Notes under the pieces: model-generated
What the model saw: the letters and a program-made list of their open reading frames with translations, nothing else
Told to the model about the DNA's origin: nothing
The model's database searches: none
Shown here: positions 7,901 to 16,318 of the stretch, one piece after another
Numbering within the stretch: position 1 is the first letter of the stretch
Layout of the letters: each line of letters starts with the position of its first letter
NCBI GenBank assembly: GCA_022562475.1
Contig: JADFPD010000012.1
Span: forward strand, 1-33,798
Reading direction: 5' to 3'
Length of the DNA: 33,798 nucleotides
DNA from: Chloroflexota bacterium
Lineage (GTDB): Bacteria > Chloroflexota > Dehalococcoidia > Lucifugimonadales > UBA3495
Program-made: the position numbers and the translations under genes

Positions 7901-10720
7901 ATGGTAACAATTACCCCACACCAATTTGCCATCAAATGGCGGGCGTCAACGCACAAAGAAATTTCTGCCTACGTATCTCATTTTGAAGATTTGTGTCGGC
8001 TAATTGACCATGCCACGCCCACAGATCTCGATTCGACGGGGGGATTTTTCAGTTATCAAAAAGCGAATTTAAAAGAGTCCGGTCAACAGGGTTTCGCTGA
8101 TGTTTGGTATAAAGATCGGTTTGGTTGGGAATATGTTGGAAAAGGAGGGAACCTTCACGAGAAATATCAGCAATTGTTGCAGTATCGAGACAATCTTGCC
8201 AATCCACCTCTACTCGTCGTATGCGATTTTGACACGATAGAAATACATACGAATTTTAATGGGACCATCTCTCGGATCTACCACATTTCGTTGGATCACC
8301 TTTCCGATAGTACTTTGCAGGTTGCTGGCACAGAATTGACCGGCATCCAAGTGATTCGAGCTTGCTTCTACGATCCAGAGTCCCTAAAGCCCGGTCAGTC
8401 CACCGAAGAATTGACCAAAGAGGCAGCAGATCGCTTCGGGGAAATCGCTGAAAGTTTACGAATCTGGAATAACGACGACGAGCAAATCGCTAAGTACCTT
8501 ACCCGTCTTATCTTTTGTATGTTTGCGAGCGATGTTGGACTACTACCGAAGGGCATCATCACCAACATGATCAATGCGAGTCTAGCGATGCCGGTAGGTA
8601 CGCAGGCGTTCGCTGAGAGATTGCGAATGTTATTCGGGGCGATGCAAAAAGGCGGATTGTTTGGCAACGACCAGATTGAATTCTTTGACGGCGGTCTTTT
8701 CAGCGATGATGAGGCTCTACATGTTGACTCCGACAATCTAGGTGCGCTTCGGAGGGCCGATGAACTTAACTGGGCGGACATCGAGCCCTCAGTCTTCGGA
8801 ACTCTCTTCGAACGCATCGTAAACCCCGCTAAACGCTCTCAATTGGGAGCACATTACACATCTCGGTCTGATATTGAAGAAATTGTTGAACCTACTTTGA
8901 TTTGGCCCCTCGCAAATGAATGGCAAATTATTGAAAAGGAGGTGGCGAACCTCTTAGTTCAGAGCGATGGCGTTGATGCACCAACGCCTCCTGATCAGAG
9001 CGAAGCGACGAACAGGATAACGGAGTTTCTCCACAAACTCGGGGCTACGAAAATCTTGGACCCTGCCTGCGGTTCTGGAAATTTCCTTTATGTCAGCCTT
9101 GCAAAGCTCAAGGAGCTTGAACAAAAAGTGGTCTCCTCCGCAGCAAAATGGGGCATATTTGGGCTCGAACCGAAAGTACATCCGCGCCAACTTTTTGGAA
9201 TAGAAATTGACCCTTATGCCCATCAGCTCGCAAGTATTGTAGTTTGGATTGGATACCTGCAGTGGAAATATCAAAATGGAATCTCGTTTTCGGACGAAAT
9301 TCCCATACTTCAGCCTTTAGATAACATCGTACTAATGAACGGCATTCTGGACATCTCCGATCCGGAGAATCCCGTTGAACCGGATTGGCCAGAAGCAGAA
9401 TTCATTGTCGGAAACCCGCCGTTCTTGGGAGGTAAAAAACTCCGGCAAGGCCTGGGAGACGGATATGTGGACTCGCTATTCCGTGTCTGGAAAGGTCGAG
9501 TCCGCCGAGAGGCGGATTTGTGCTGCTATTGGCACGAAAAAGCACGAGCGATGATTGAAGAAGGCCGAGCGCAACGGGCTGGCCTGCTTGCTACCCAAGC
9601 CATCCGAGGTGGTGCGAATCGGGCGACTTTGGATCGCGTCAAATCAACTGGAGATATTTTCTTTGCAATCCCGGATAGGCCATGGGTTTTAGAAGGAGCA
9701 GCCGTTCATGTTTCGATGGTCGGATTTGATAACGGTGCGGAACAGAATCGCGTCCTCGATGGACAGCCCGTAGGAAATATACTGTCGGATCTCTCATCGG
9801 GTGTTGATGTCACGCACGTATCTAGATTAAAGGAAAACCTGGGTGTCGCATTCATGGGAGATACAAAAGGGGGAGCGTTCGATATATCGGAAGCGGTAGC
9901 GCATGAATTGATGCGTATACCTAACCCTCATAATAGAAGTAACACTGAGGTGCTGTGTAGATGGGTCAATGGCTCCGATATAACTGGTCGGCCGCGAGGG
10001 ATGTGGATCGTTGATTTTGGCACGAATATGAGCCTTGAGCAGGCGGCAATGTTTGAAGGCCCATTTAAGTATATTGACGCACACGTCAAGCCTCGTCGGT
10101 TACGCTTGGACGACGATGGGCAATTCGTGGTTAAGCGAGAGACATACAGAGAATCGTGGTGGCTTCATATGGAGCCTCGACCCACAATGCGCGATGCCCT
10201 ATCGCCACTGAAACGTTTTATTGTCACGCCATGTTTAAGCAAACACCGGTTGTTCTCTTGGCTTGAAGTTGGTACCTTGCCCGACCATGCTTTAATTGTC
10301 TTTGCCCGCGACGATGATTATACCTTTGGATTGCTACATTCGAAGGCCCACGAAATTTGGGCGCTAAAAATGGGTACTCAATTGGAAAGCCGTCCCCGTT
10401 ATACGCCCACTACAACATTCGAAACATTTCCTTTCCCGCAACCTTCCGAATTACAAATTACAGCAATTTCCAAGGCTTCCGAGCAGTTGAATGCCCATCG
10501 GGAATCTTGGCTTAACCCGCCAAAGGACGATATTCTAGAAATTGACCTTGCTGCTCGCACCCTGACGTCCCTGTACAACGAGAGACCCACATGGTTGCAC
10601 CTCGCCCATCAGAAATTGGATGAGGCTGTTTTTAGCGCTTATGGATGGTCGGACAAAATCACCGATGAGGAGATTCTAGGGAGACTGCTGAAATTGAACG
10701 AATCGCGCGACCCGGTTTAG
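7901..10720 (+). CDS. MmeI-like Type IIL restriction-modification fusion (N6-adenine DNA methyltransferase with N-terminal PD-(D/E)XK-type region)
   Basis: N-terminal GFADVWYKDRFGWEYVGKGGNLHEKYQQLLQYRDNLANPPLLVVCDFDTIEIHTNF; FGTLFERIVNPAKRSQLGAHYTSRSDIEEIVEP; SAM motif ILDPACGSGNFLYVSL; motif IV FIVGNPPFLGGKKLRQGLGDGYV; TRD-like C-terminal half; AT-richer than flanks. Confidence 0.9.
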   Translation: MVTITPHQFAIKWRASTHKEISAYVSHFEDLCRLIDHATPTDLDSTGGFFSYQKANLKESGQQGFADVWYKDRFGWEYVGKGGNLHEKYQQLLQYRDNLANPPLLVVCDFDTIEIHTNFNGTISRIYHISLDHLSDSTLQVAGTELTGIQVIRACFYDPESLKPGQSTEELTKEAADRFGEIAESLRIWNNDDEQIAKYLTRLIFCMFASDVGLLPKGIITNMINASLAMPVGTQAFAERLRMLFGAMQKGGLFGNDQIEFFDGGLFSDDEALHVDSDNLGALRRADELNWADIEPSVFGTLFERIVNPAKRSQLGAHYTSRSDIEEIVEPTLIWPLANEWQIIEKEVANLLVQSDGVDAPTPPDQSEATNRITEFLHKLGATKILDPACGSGNFLYVSLAKLKELEQKVVSSAAKWGIFGLEPKVHPRQLFGIEIDPYAHQLASIVVWIGYLQWKYQNGISFSDEIPILQPLDNIVLMNGILDISDPENPVEPDWPEAEFIVGNPPFLGGKKLRQGLGDGYVDSLFRVWKGRVRREADLCCYWHEKARAMIEEGRAQRAGLLATQAIRGGANRATLDRVKSTGDIFFAIPDRPWVLEGAAVHVSMVGFDNGAEQNRVLDGQPVGNILSDLSSGVDVTHVSRLKENLGVAFMGDTKGGAFDISEAVAHELMRIPNPHNRSNTEVLCRWVNGSDITGRPRGMWIVDFGTNMSLEQAAMFEGPFKYIDAHVKPRRLRLDDDGQFVVKRETYRESWWLHMEPRPTMRDALSPLKRFIVTPCLSKHRLFSWLEVGTLPDHALIVFARDDDYTFGLLHSKAHEIWALKMGTQLESRPRYTPTTTFETFPFPQPSELQITAISKASEQLNAHRESWLNPPKDDILEIDLAARTLTSLYNERPTWLHLAHQKLDEAVFSAYGWSDKITDEEILGRLLKLNESRDPV

Positions 10721-10805
10721 TATCCGCAAATTATCTGTGCGATATGTTATTAGCGCGACAATCTAAATTTTGCTCTAATCAATAGGTTTTTTCGACTTCC
10801 CCGTT

Positions 10806-10908
10806 ACCCCTCCAACTGCACCACCGCCGTAACCTCGGCACATCCCCACAACCCGCGTCGTATGCCCGGCGCCGGTCAGGTCTTCGGCTAGGTTTACGTC
10901 GCCGGCCC
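10806..10908 (-). pseudogene. Duplicated 3' tail of the downstream cupin gene
   Basis: acccctccaactgcaccaccgccgtaacctcggcacatcccc...gccggtcaggtcttcggctaggtttacgtc matches 11214-11319. Confidence 0.75.
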
Positions 10909-10918
10909 GAGACGGACC

Positions 10919-11125
10919 TCACCTCCGCATGAACGTATAGCTCAAAACCCCCATTGCGGCTACTGACGCCAGAAGACATATCCCGGCGCTGGTGTATTCG
11001 CTGTCGTAGGCCGCGTTTAGGGCCAAGACGATGCCCAGGATCCAGACGGCGATGGAGCCCCAGAATGTTATCCGTTTGGCCGCATCGGCCATGAAACCGC
11101 CTGATTCTGAAGAATCACCTGGCAT
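10919..11125 (-). CDS. Small predicted membrane protein (68 aa)
   Basis: MPGDSSESGGFMADAAKRITFWGSIAVWILGIVLALNAAYDSEYTSAGICLLASVAAMGVLSYTFMRR; two hydrophobic stretches. Confidence 0.45.
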   Translation of the reverse strand: MPGDSSESGGFMADAAKRITFWGSIAVWILGIVLALNAAYDSEYTSAGICLLASVAAMGVLSYTFMRR

Positions 11126-11211
11126 GCGTTTCCCTCTCCCACCGCTGTCTGATGGTTATGTCCCGGTGCAATAATTGGCGAGTCTTCCACTCTATTGTCT
11201 TGCAAGTGGAA

Positions 11212-11550
11212 CTACCCCTCCAACTGCACCACCGCCGTCACCCGCGGCACATTCCCCACCACACGGGTTGTATGACCGGCGCCGGTCAGGTCTTCGGCTA
11301 GGTTCACGTCTCCGGCTCCCAATCGGTGGATGGTGCCATCTTTCAGGCCGATCTCAGCCTCGCCGGAGAGGGTGATGATGTACTGGCGGCGTGGGGCGAT
11401 GTGCCAGTCGCTGAAGAAGCCGGGCTGCTGCGCCCGGAAGATGATTCCCTTGGCGTCGTGGAGCGCGTTCCAGGCCGGGTGGTCCGACGGGTCGATCTCC
11501 TCTATGTGAGTGTTGCCGTCGTCGCCGGTGTACATTCTGATGGAACCCAT
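11212..11550 (-). CDS. Cupin-domain protein
   Basis: WHIAPRRQYIITLSGEAEIGLKDGTIHRLGAGDVNLAEDLTGAGHTTRVVG, cupin-like beta-barrel motifs. Confidence 0.75.
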   Translation of the reverse strand: MGSIRMYTGDDGNTHIEEIDPSDHPAWNALHDAKGIIFRAQQPGFFSDWHIAPRRQYIITLSGEAEIGLKDGTIHRLGAGDVNLAEDLTGAGHTTRVVGNVPRVTAVVQLEG

Positions 11551-11608
11551 GGTGTTTTCTCCTTTTTGTTCAGTCTATTTATGTTTTGTTGATGGTCTGC
11601 GCATTCCC

Positions 11609-11796
11609 ATCGACGGTCCGCATTACCGTTCGTGGTGAGCCCCGTCGAACCATGACTGCGCCCGGGTCCTTCGACGGAGCTCAGGACGAACGGAGAGGGG
11701 TAACGGTCATTTCCGAAGCGAGGTATCGGTGTTGGGTTTACTCCGATAGGAATCCTTTGATGGCATTGTAGGCCTCGTCGGGCAGTTCTTCCGCTT
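11609..11796. repeat. ~190-bp tandem duplication, copy 1 (contains hydrolase 3' tail and dispersed palindrome)
   Basis: atcgacggtccgcattaccgttcgtggtgagccccgtcgaaccatgactgcgcccgggtccttcgacgg...actccgataggaatcctttgatggc...ggcagttcttcc. Confidence 0.85.
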
Positions 11797-11809
11797 GGTT
11801 ACTGGTGGT

Positions 11810-12000
11810 ATCGACGGTCCGCATTACCTACCGTTCGTGGTGAGCCCCGTCGAACCATGATTGCGCCCGGGTCCTTCGACGGAGCTCAGGACGAACGGAG
11901 GGCGGCTACGGTCATTTCTGAAGGTCGGTATCAGCCTGGCGTCTACTCCGATAGGAATCCTTTGATGGCGTCGTAGGCCTCGTCGGGCAGTTCTTCGGCT
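11810..12000. repeat. ~190-bp tandem duplication, copy 2 (overlaps true 3' end of hydrolase gene)
   Basis: atcgacggtccgcattacctaccgttcgtggtgagccccgtcgaaccatgattgcgcccgggtccttcgacgg...actccgataggaatcctttgatggc...ggcagttcttcg. Confidence 0.85.
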
Positions 12001-12815
12001 ATGTAGTGGCCGCAGGGTAGCGGGAGGCCGCGGACGTTGGTGGCGTAGTCTTGCCAGACATTCAGCACGTCCTGCGTCCGGCCGACGAAGCCCGTGGTGC
12101 TCCACATGGCCAGCATGGGGCAGTTTATCTTCTGGTCGAAATCGGCGTCATCGTGCACCAGGTCGATGCTGGCACCGGCCCGGTAGTCCTCGCAGCAGGC
12201 GTGGATGGTGCCGGGATCCTTGAAACAGCGGAGATAATCGGCCAGCGCCTCGGGAGTGAACACCTTGTCGGCGTCCTTGACCCGGTTGAAACCCCGGCCC
12301 GCATAGAACTCCGGGTCGGCGCCGATCACCCGCTCCGGGAAATCGAAGGGCTGGATCAGGAAGAACCAGTGATAGGTGTTGGTGGCGAAATCTTTATCGA
12401 CGATCTGAAACATCTTGCGGGTCGGGATGATGTCCAAAGTCACCAACTTCAGCACGCTATCGGGATGGTCTTTGGTCAGGCGGTGTGACACGCGGCCGCC
12501 CCGGTCGTGGCCCACCAGGAAGAATTCTTCAAAGCCAAGTTGCCTCATGACGTCCACCTGGTCCTGGGCCATGACGCGCTTGGAGTAATTCATGTGCTCC
12601 GGGTCGCCCTCCACCTTGGCGCTGTCGCCGTAGCCGCGGAGGTCCGGGCAGACCACGGTGAAGTCCTCGGCCAGCCGCGGCGCGATCTTGTTCCACATGG
12701 CGTGGGTCTGGGGGTAGCCGTGGAGCATCAGCATGGGAGGCCCGCTGCCGCCCTTCACCAGGTTGATGGTGGTGCCGTTGGCCTCTAGCTGAAGCTCTTC
12801 GAATCCTTCAAACAT
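11943..12815 (-). CDS. Alpha/beta hydrolase, haloacetate (fluoroacetate) dehalogenase-like
   Basis: Nucleophile motif VGHDRGGRVSHRL (Asp), LDIIPT, YHWFFLIQPFDFPERVIGADPEFY, IHACCEDYRAG, GHYIAEELPDE. Confidence 0.8.
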   Translation of the reverse strand: MFEGFEELQLEANGTTINLVKGGSGPPMLMLHGYPQTHAMWNKIAPRLAEDFTVVCPDLRGYGDSAKVEGDPEHMNYSKRVMAQDQVDVMRQLGFEEFFLVGHDRGGRVSHRLTKDHPDSVLKLVTLDIIPTRKMFQIVDKDFATNTYHWFFLIQPFDFPERVIGADPEFYAGRGFNRVKDADKVFTPEALADYLRCFKDPGTIHACCEDYRAGASIDLVHDDADFDQKINCPMLAMWSTTGFVGRTQDVLNVWQDYATNVRGLPLPCGHYIAEELPDEAYDAIKGFLSE

Positions 12816-12882
12816 AAGTTCGTCCCCCTAGAGAGATATAACTTGCCGCACCTAGTTTACGGTTCGAACGGAATTTAGCGAA

Positions 12883-12980
12883 TGTCACCCTGATCGTTGC
12901 GCAAAAGGAGGAGGGTCTGCCAAGTTCATGATTGGTAGATTCTTTCCCGACGCATCGGGATTTCGCTCCTCAGAATGACA
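12883..12980. repeat. MITE-like intergenic palindromic repeat (TGTCACCCTGA...TCAGAATGACA), copy 1
   Basis: tgtcaccctgatcg...gagggtctgccaagttc...ttggtagattctt...ctcctcagaatgaca; imperfect inverted termini. Confidence 0.75.
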
Positions 12981-13000
12981 GTATGGGCTCAGACATCTTT

Positions 13001-14347
13001 TTAACCCGACGGGGTCAGCGCCCGCTCCAACACCCGCCGGAGCGCCGCGGTGAACTCGTCGATCTCGGCCTCGCCGATCTCCGTGGAGACCGCGCCCACC
13101 AGATTGGCTGCCATCATGATGCCTTCGTTCAGCAACCCCAAGAACACCTGGTGCCGGAAGGCCGCGTCCTCGGTGGCGATGTCCCGGTAGCCCACCAGTT
13201 CTATGCCGGTGAAGTGGAGGCCGAACAAAGACCCCAGGCCCGTCACCTGGACCGGAGTCTCCAGGTCCGCGCCCACCTTGAGGATGCCTGCCCGTAGGTA
13301 CTCGGTCATCTCGGCCAGTTTGCGGTAGACCTCGGGAGTGAGTTGTTCCAGGGTCGCCGCCCCCGCCAGCATCGTCACCGGGTTGGCGTTGAACGTGCCG
13401 GCGTGGGCCACCCTGGGCCCGCCGGCCGCCGTGGGGTCGTAGAGGTCCATGATGTCCTTGCTGCCGCCGAAGGCGCCGATGGAGAAGCCGCCGCCGATTA
13501 TCTTGCCCAAAGACGTCATGTCCGGGGTGATCCCGTAGTACTCCTGGGCGCCGCCCCACGAGGCGCGGTAGCTGATGACCTCGTCGAAGATCAGGATGAT
13601 GCCGTTGTCTCTGGTGAACTCCCGCAGCATGGAAAGATATTCCGGGGTGGCTGGCAGCATCCCGACCGAGCCCAGCATCGGCTCGATGATCACCGCCGCC
13701 AGCTCGTCCTTGTGCTCTTCCAGAATCTTGCGGGCGACGGCCGTCTCGTTGAAGGGCATCACCACCACCTGGTCCAATGTGCCCTCGCTCAGCCCCTCGG
13801 TGGCGGGCATGGCGTCGGGGCGGGAGCGCTCACCGGCCTTGGCCGGGTTGACCCGCACGCTAACGCTCACCTGGTCGTGGCTGCCGTGGTAGCCGCCCTC
13901 GACCTTGGCGATCTTGCTCCTGCCCGTGACGGCCCGCGCCGCCCGGATGGTGTTCAGCGTCGCCTCGGTGCCCGAGTTGGTGAACCGGACCAGGTCGAAG
14001 CTGGGTATGCGCTCACACAGCAGCTTGGCCAGACGGATCTGGTGGACGTTGGGGGCGTTGTAGACCACGCCCTGTTTCAGTTGTTCTTGGACGGCGTCCA
14101 CCACCGCCTTGGGCGAATGGCCCAGGACGAGCGTGGTCATGGTGCCGACGAAATCCAGGCGGTCCACGCCGTCGGAATCGACAACATGGCAGCCCGAGGC
14201 GTGGTCGACAAATATGGGATAGGGCGACCAGAAGATGGAGTTCCGGCTGTCGCCGCCCGGCAGGTAGTTCTTGGCGTCCTCCCAAAGTGCCTTGGACTTG
14301 GGAGTCGATCGTATATATCGATCAACCTCGCTGGTGGTCTCGGCCAT
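13001..14347 (-). CDS. Class III aminotransferase, glutamate-1-semialdehyde 2,1-aminomutase-like
   Basis: KNYLPGGDSRN...RFTNSGTEATLNTIRAARAVTGRSKIAKVEGGYHGSHD...LIFDEVISYRASWGGAQEYYGITPDMTSLGKIIGGGFSIGAFGG (PLP Lys context). Confidence 0.92.
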   Translation of the reverse strand: MAETTSEVDRYIRSTPKSKALWEDAKNYLPGGDSRNSIFWSPYPIFVDHASGCHVVDSDGVDRLDFVGTMTTLVLGHSPKAVVDAVQEQLKQGVVYNAPNVHQIRLAKLLCERIPSFDLVRFTNSGTEATLNTIRAARAVTGRSKIAKVEGGYHGSHDQVSVSVRVNPAKAGERSRPDAMPATEGLSEGTLDQVVVMPFNETAVARKILEEHKDELAAVIIEPMLGSVGMLPATPEYLSMLREFTRDNGIILIFDEVISYRASWGGAQEYYGITPDMTSLGKIIGGGFSIGAFGGSKDIMDLYDPTAAGGPRVAHAGTFNANPVTMLAGAATLEQLTPEVYRKLAEMTEYLRAGILKVGADLETPVQVTGLGSLFGLHFTGIELVGYRDIATEDAAFRHQVFLGLLNEGIMMAANLVGAVSTEIGEAEIDEFTAALRRVLERALTPSG

Positions 14348-14403
14348 GCGCGCCTCCTGATTCCGTGCCTATGTTCGTGAATAATAGGGCCTTCGCCGTC
14401 TTA

Positions 14404-14495
14404 TGTCACCCTGAGAGAGGCGAAGGGTCTCTTTATGCCCGGTTAGGGTTGGCGTATCGGCAACGAGATTCTTCGGCTGACACCTCAGAATGACA
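14404..14495. repeat. MITE-like repeat, copy 2
   Basis: tgtcaccctgagagaggcgaagggtctc...agattcttcggctgacacctcagaatgaca. Confidence 0.75.
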
Positions 14496-14533
14496 ATGGT
14501 GAGGAAGGGGAAGGTTGGGATGGGGGCTTTTAT

Positions 14534-15805
14534 CTAGTCGGCCGCGGCCCCAACTGCCGCCGGTGCAATCCTGGGGAAGTAGAGTCTCCTTAATGTTCCG
14601 CTGCCCAGGCTGATGAATACGATCCCCACGAAGATCAGTCCGCCGACAACCAAAACGGACGAGGCGCTGAACACGTCGGCGATGGCGGCGTTGGCCATGT
14701 TGGTGACGGCCATGCTGCCGCCCACGTGGACCGAGTAGACCCCGGCGACGCGGCCCCTCACATGGTCTTCGGTCAGAGACTGGATGATGGTGTGGCTGAT
14801 GGTCATGAATCCAGCCTGGTTGGCGCCCATCACCACCGTTGCGGCGATGGACACTGTGTTGCTGTCCGACACTGCCAGCAGCAGCGGCACCAGTCCGCTG
14901 CTGAACGCGAAGAACAGGAACAGCTTGCCCCTGGCGGACTCGCTACGGACACCGGCCAAAAAGATTGAAGTGAACAGCGCCCCGCCGCCGATCCCGGCGA
15001 TCAAGAAGCTGACGCCCACGGAACCGGCCCCCAATTTTTCCCTGGATATGGCCGGAAGCAGAGACTCGTAGGACATGGTCAGGGCGCAGTGGGCCAAGAC
15101 CAAGAGGACCATGGACATGATGATGGGCCGCTTGTAGACGTAGACGAAACCCTCAAATAGGTTCGACCAGAAACCCTGGCTCTTGTCGATCACGCCGGTG
15201 GACCGGGTCTTGACGCGCGAGACCTGCAAGAAACCAAAGAAGTAGAAACTGCTGCAGAGCCAGAAAGCCGCCTCGATATTCACGAAGCCCAACAGAGGAA
15301 TTATGGCCAGCGCACCGAACATCCGCGCTCCCTGTTGGGTGGCCTGGTTCAAGGCGATGGCGTTCAAGAGGTGGTCTTTGGAAACCAGGTTGGGTATCAG
15401 GGCGGTGGCCGTCGTCATCTGAGCGGCGCGCAGGGTGCCGTTGGTCAGGGCCAGGAACGTGAGCGTCCACGGTCCCGCATTTCCGGTCATGACCAACAGG
15501 GCCAACACGATGTTGTTGCCCATGTTCAGGGCAAAGATCCAGCGCAATAGCTTCTGCCGGTCGAACCGGTCGGCAAGGAACCCAGCGATCGGGGTGGAGA
15601 AGACCCTGGGCCCGATGGCCGCGAAGGTGACTATTCCGACCCAGAGCGAGCCGTCGGTCAGCTCGAAGGCCAGCCAGCCCCGGGCGATGATCAGCGCCCA
15701 GGCGGCGGAGGCGGAAAATGTGGTGGCGATCCAGAGGTTCCGGTAGTCCTGGTATTGCAGCGCCAGAAGAAACCGGTCTCGCGTAGTGGCTAGTAAGGTT
15801 CTCAT
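14534..15805 (-). CDS. MFS transporter
   Basis: ALQYQDYRNLWIATTFSASAAWALIIARGWLAFELTDGSLWVGIVTFAAIGPRVFSTPIAGFLADRFDRQKLLRW; multiple TM segments. Confidence 0.88.
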   Translation of the reverse strand: MRTLLATTRDRFLLALQYQDYRNLWIATTFSASAAWALIIARGWLAFELTDGSLWVGIVTFAAIGPRVFSTPIAGFLADRFDRQKLLRWIFALNMGNNIVLALLVMTGNAGPWTLTFLALTNGTLRAAQMTTATALIPNLVSKDHLLNAIALNQATQQGARMFGALAIIPLLGFVNIEAAFWLCSSFYFFGFLQVSRVKTRSTGVIDKSQGFWSNLFEGFVYVYKRPIIMSMVLLVLAHCALTMSYESLLPAISREKLGAGSVGVSFLIAGIGGGALFTSIFLAGVRSESARGKLFLFFAFSSGLVPLLLAVSDSNTVSIAATVVMGANQAGFMTISHTIIQSLTEDHVRGRVAGVYSVHVGGSMAVTNMANAAIADVFSASSVLVVGGLIFVGIVFISLGSGTLRRLYFPRIAPAAVGAAAD

Positions 15806-15929
15806 GCCGTCCCTTGATCGTGTGCGGCCTGGATGATTATAGCAGTCGATTCAAGCCTGATCGGTGTGCGTTGCGGGGCCGGACATTGTGGGAAGGAACG
15901 AGTTCGTCAGGAGAAAACGTTTCTTCCGT

Positions 15930-16160
15930 TCGTGGTGAGCTTGCTAAATCCGTTCGTGGTGAGCCCGTCGAACCACCGGCGCGCCGGTGGATAAAATCGG
16001 ACTTGCCGGACCGTAGTTGTAGGCCAGCATTTCCGGCAATACCATGGCTTTTGCGCACCCTTCGAGGGCCTCAGGGCGAACGGTTTTAACGCGTTGGATA
16101 ACAGTGGATGTAACGGGGTTGGCCAAGAGCGGATGTAGCGGCCTCAGGGCGAACGGTGTG
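15930..16160. repeat. Cluster of dispersed GTTCGTGGTGAGC/GAACGG repeat units
   Basis: ccgttcgtggtgagc twice (about 15927 and 15950), gtcgaaccaccggcgcgccggtgg, cacccttcgagggcctcagggcgaacggt, cggcctcagggcgaacggt. Confidence 0.6.
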
Positions 16161-16318
16161 AGAATGGCCGGGGCAGATCTTGAAGGACTCTAGGAAGTCG
16201 ATTCAGTCTTGGCTGTCCTCAGGCCGCTCGCTTCGATTTTCGTCTTGACTGTCCTCAGGCTGCTAACTACAATCGCCAAAGCCGCTCAGGCATCGGCATT
16301 TATCGGCCAAGGAAAAAC

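Noticed and set aside
12885-13559. 224-aa minus-strand ORF overlapping the aminotransferase in another frame
   Set aside because: G/R/H-rich frame-shifted translation of a real gene.
13343-14380. 345-aa plus-strand ORF antisense to the aminotransferase
   Set aside because: Low-complexity R/G/V/H-rich translation with no family resemblance; explained by GC3 bias opposite a well-supported CDS.
15973-15990. Perfect 18-bp palindrome CCACCGGCGCGCCGGTGG
   Set aside because: Lies inside a degenerate dispersed-repeat cluster in GC-rich sequence; not independently informative.
16206-16264. Two 23-bp imperfect direct repeats (gtcttg[g/a]ctgtcctcaggc[c/t]gct) spaced 36 bp
   Set aside because: Only two units, no cas genes and not palindromic; not a CRISPR array.
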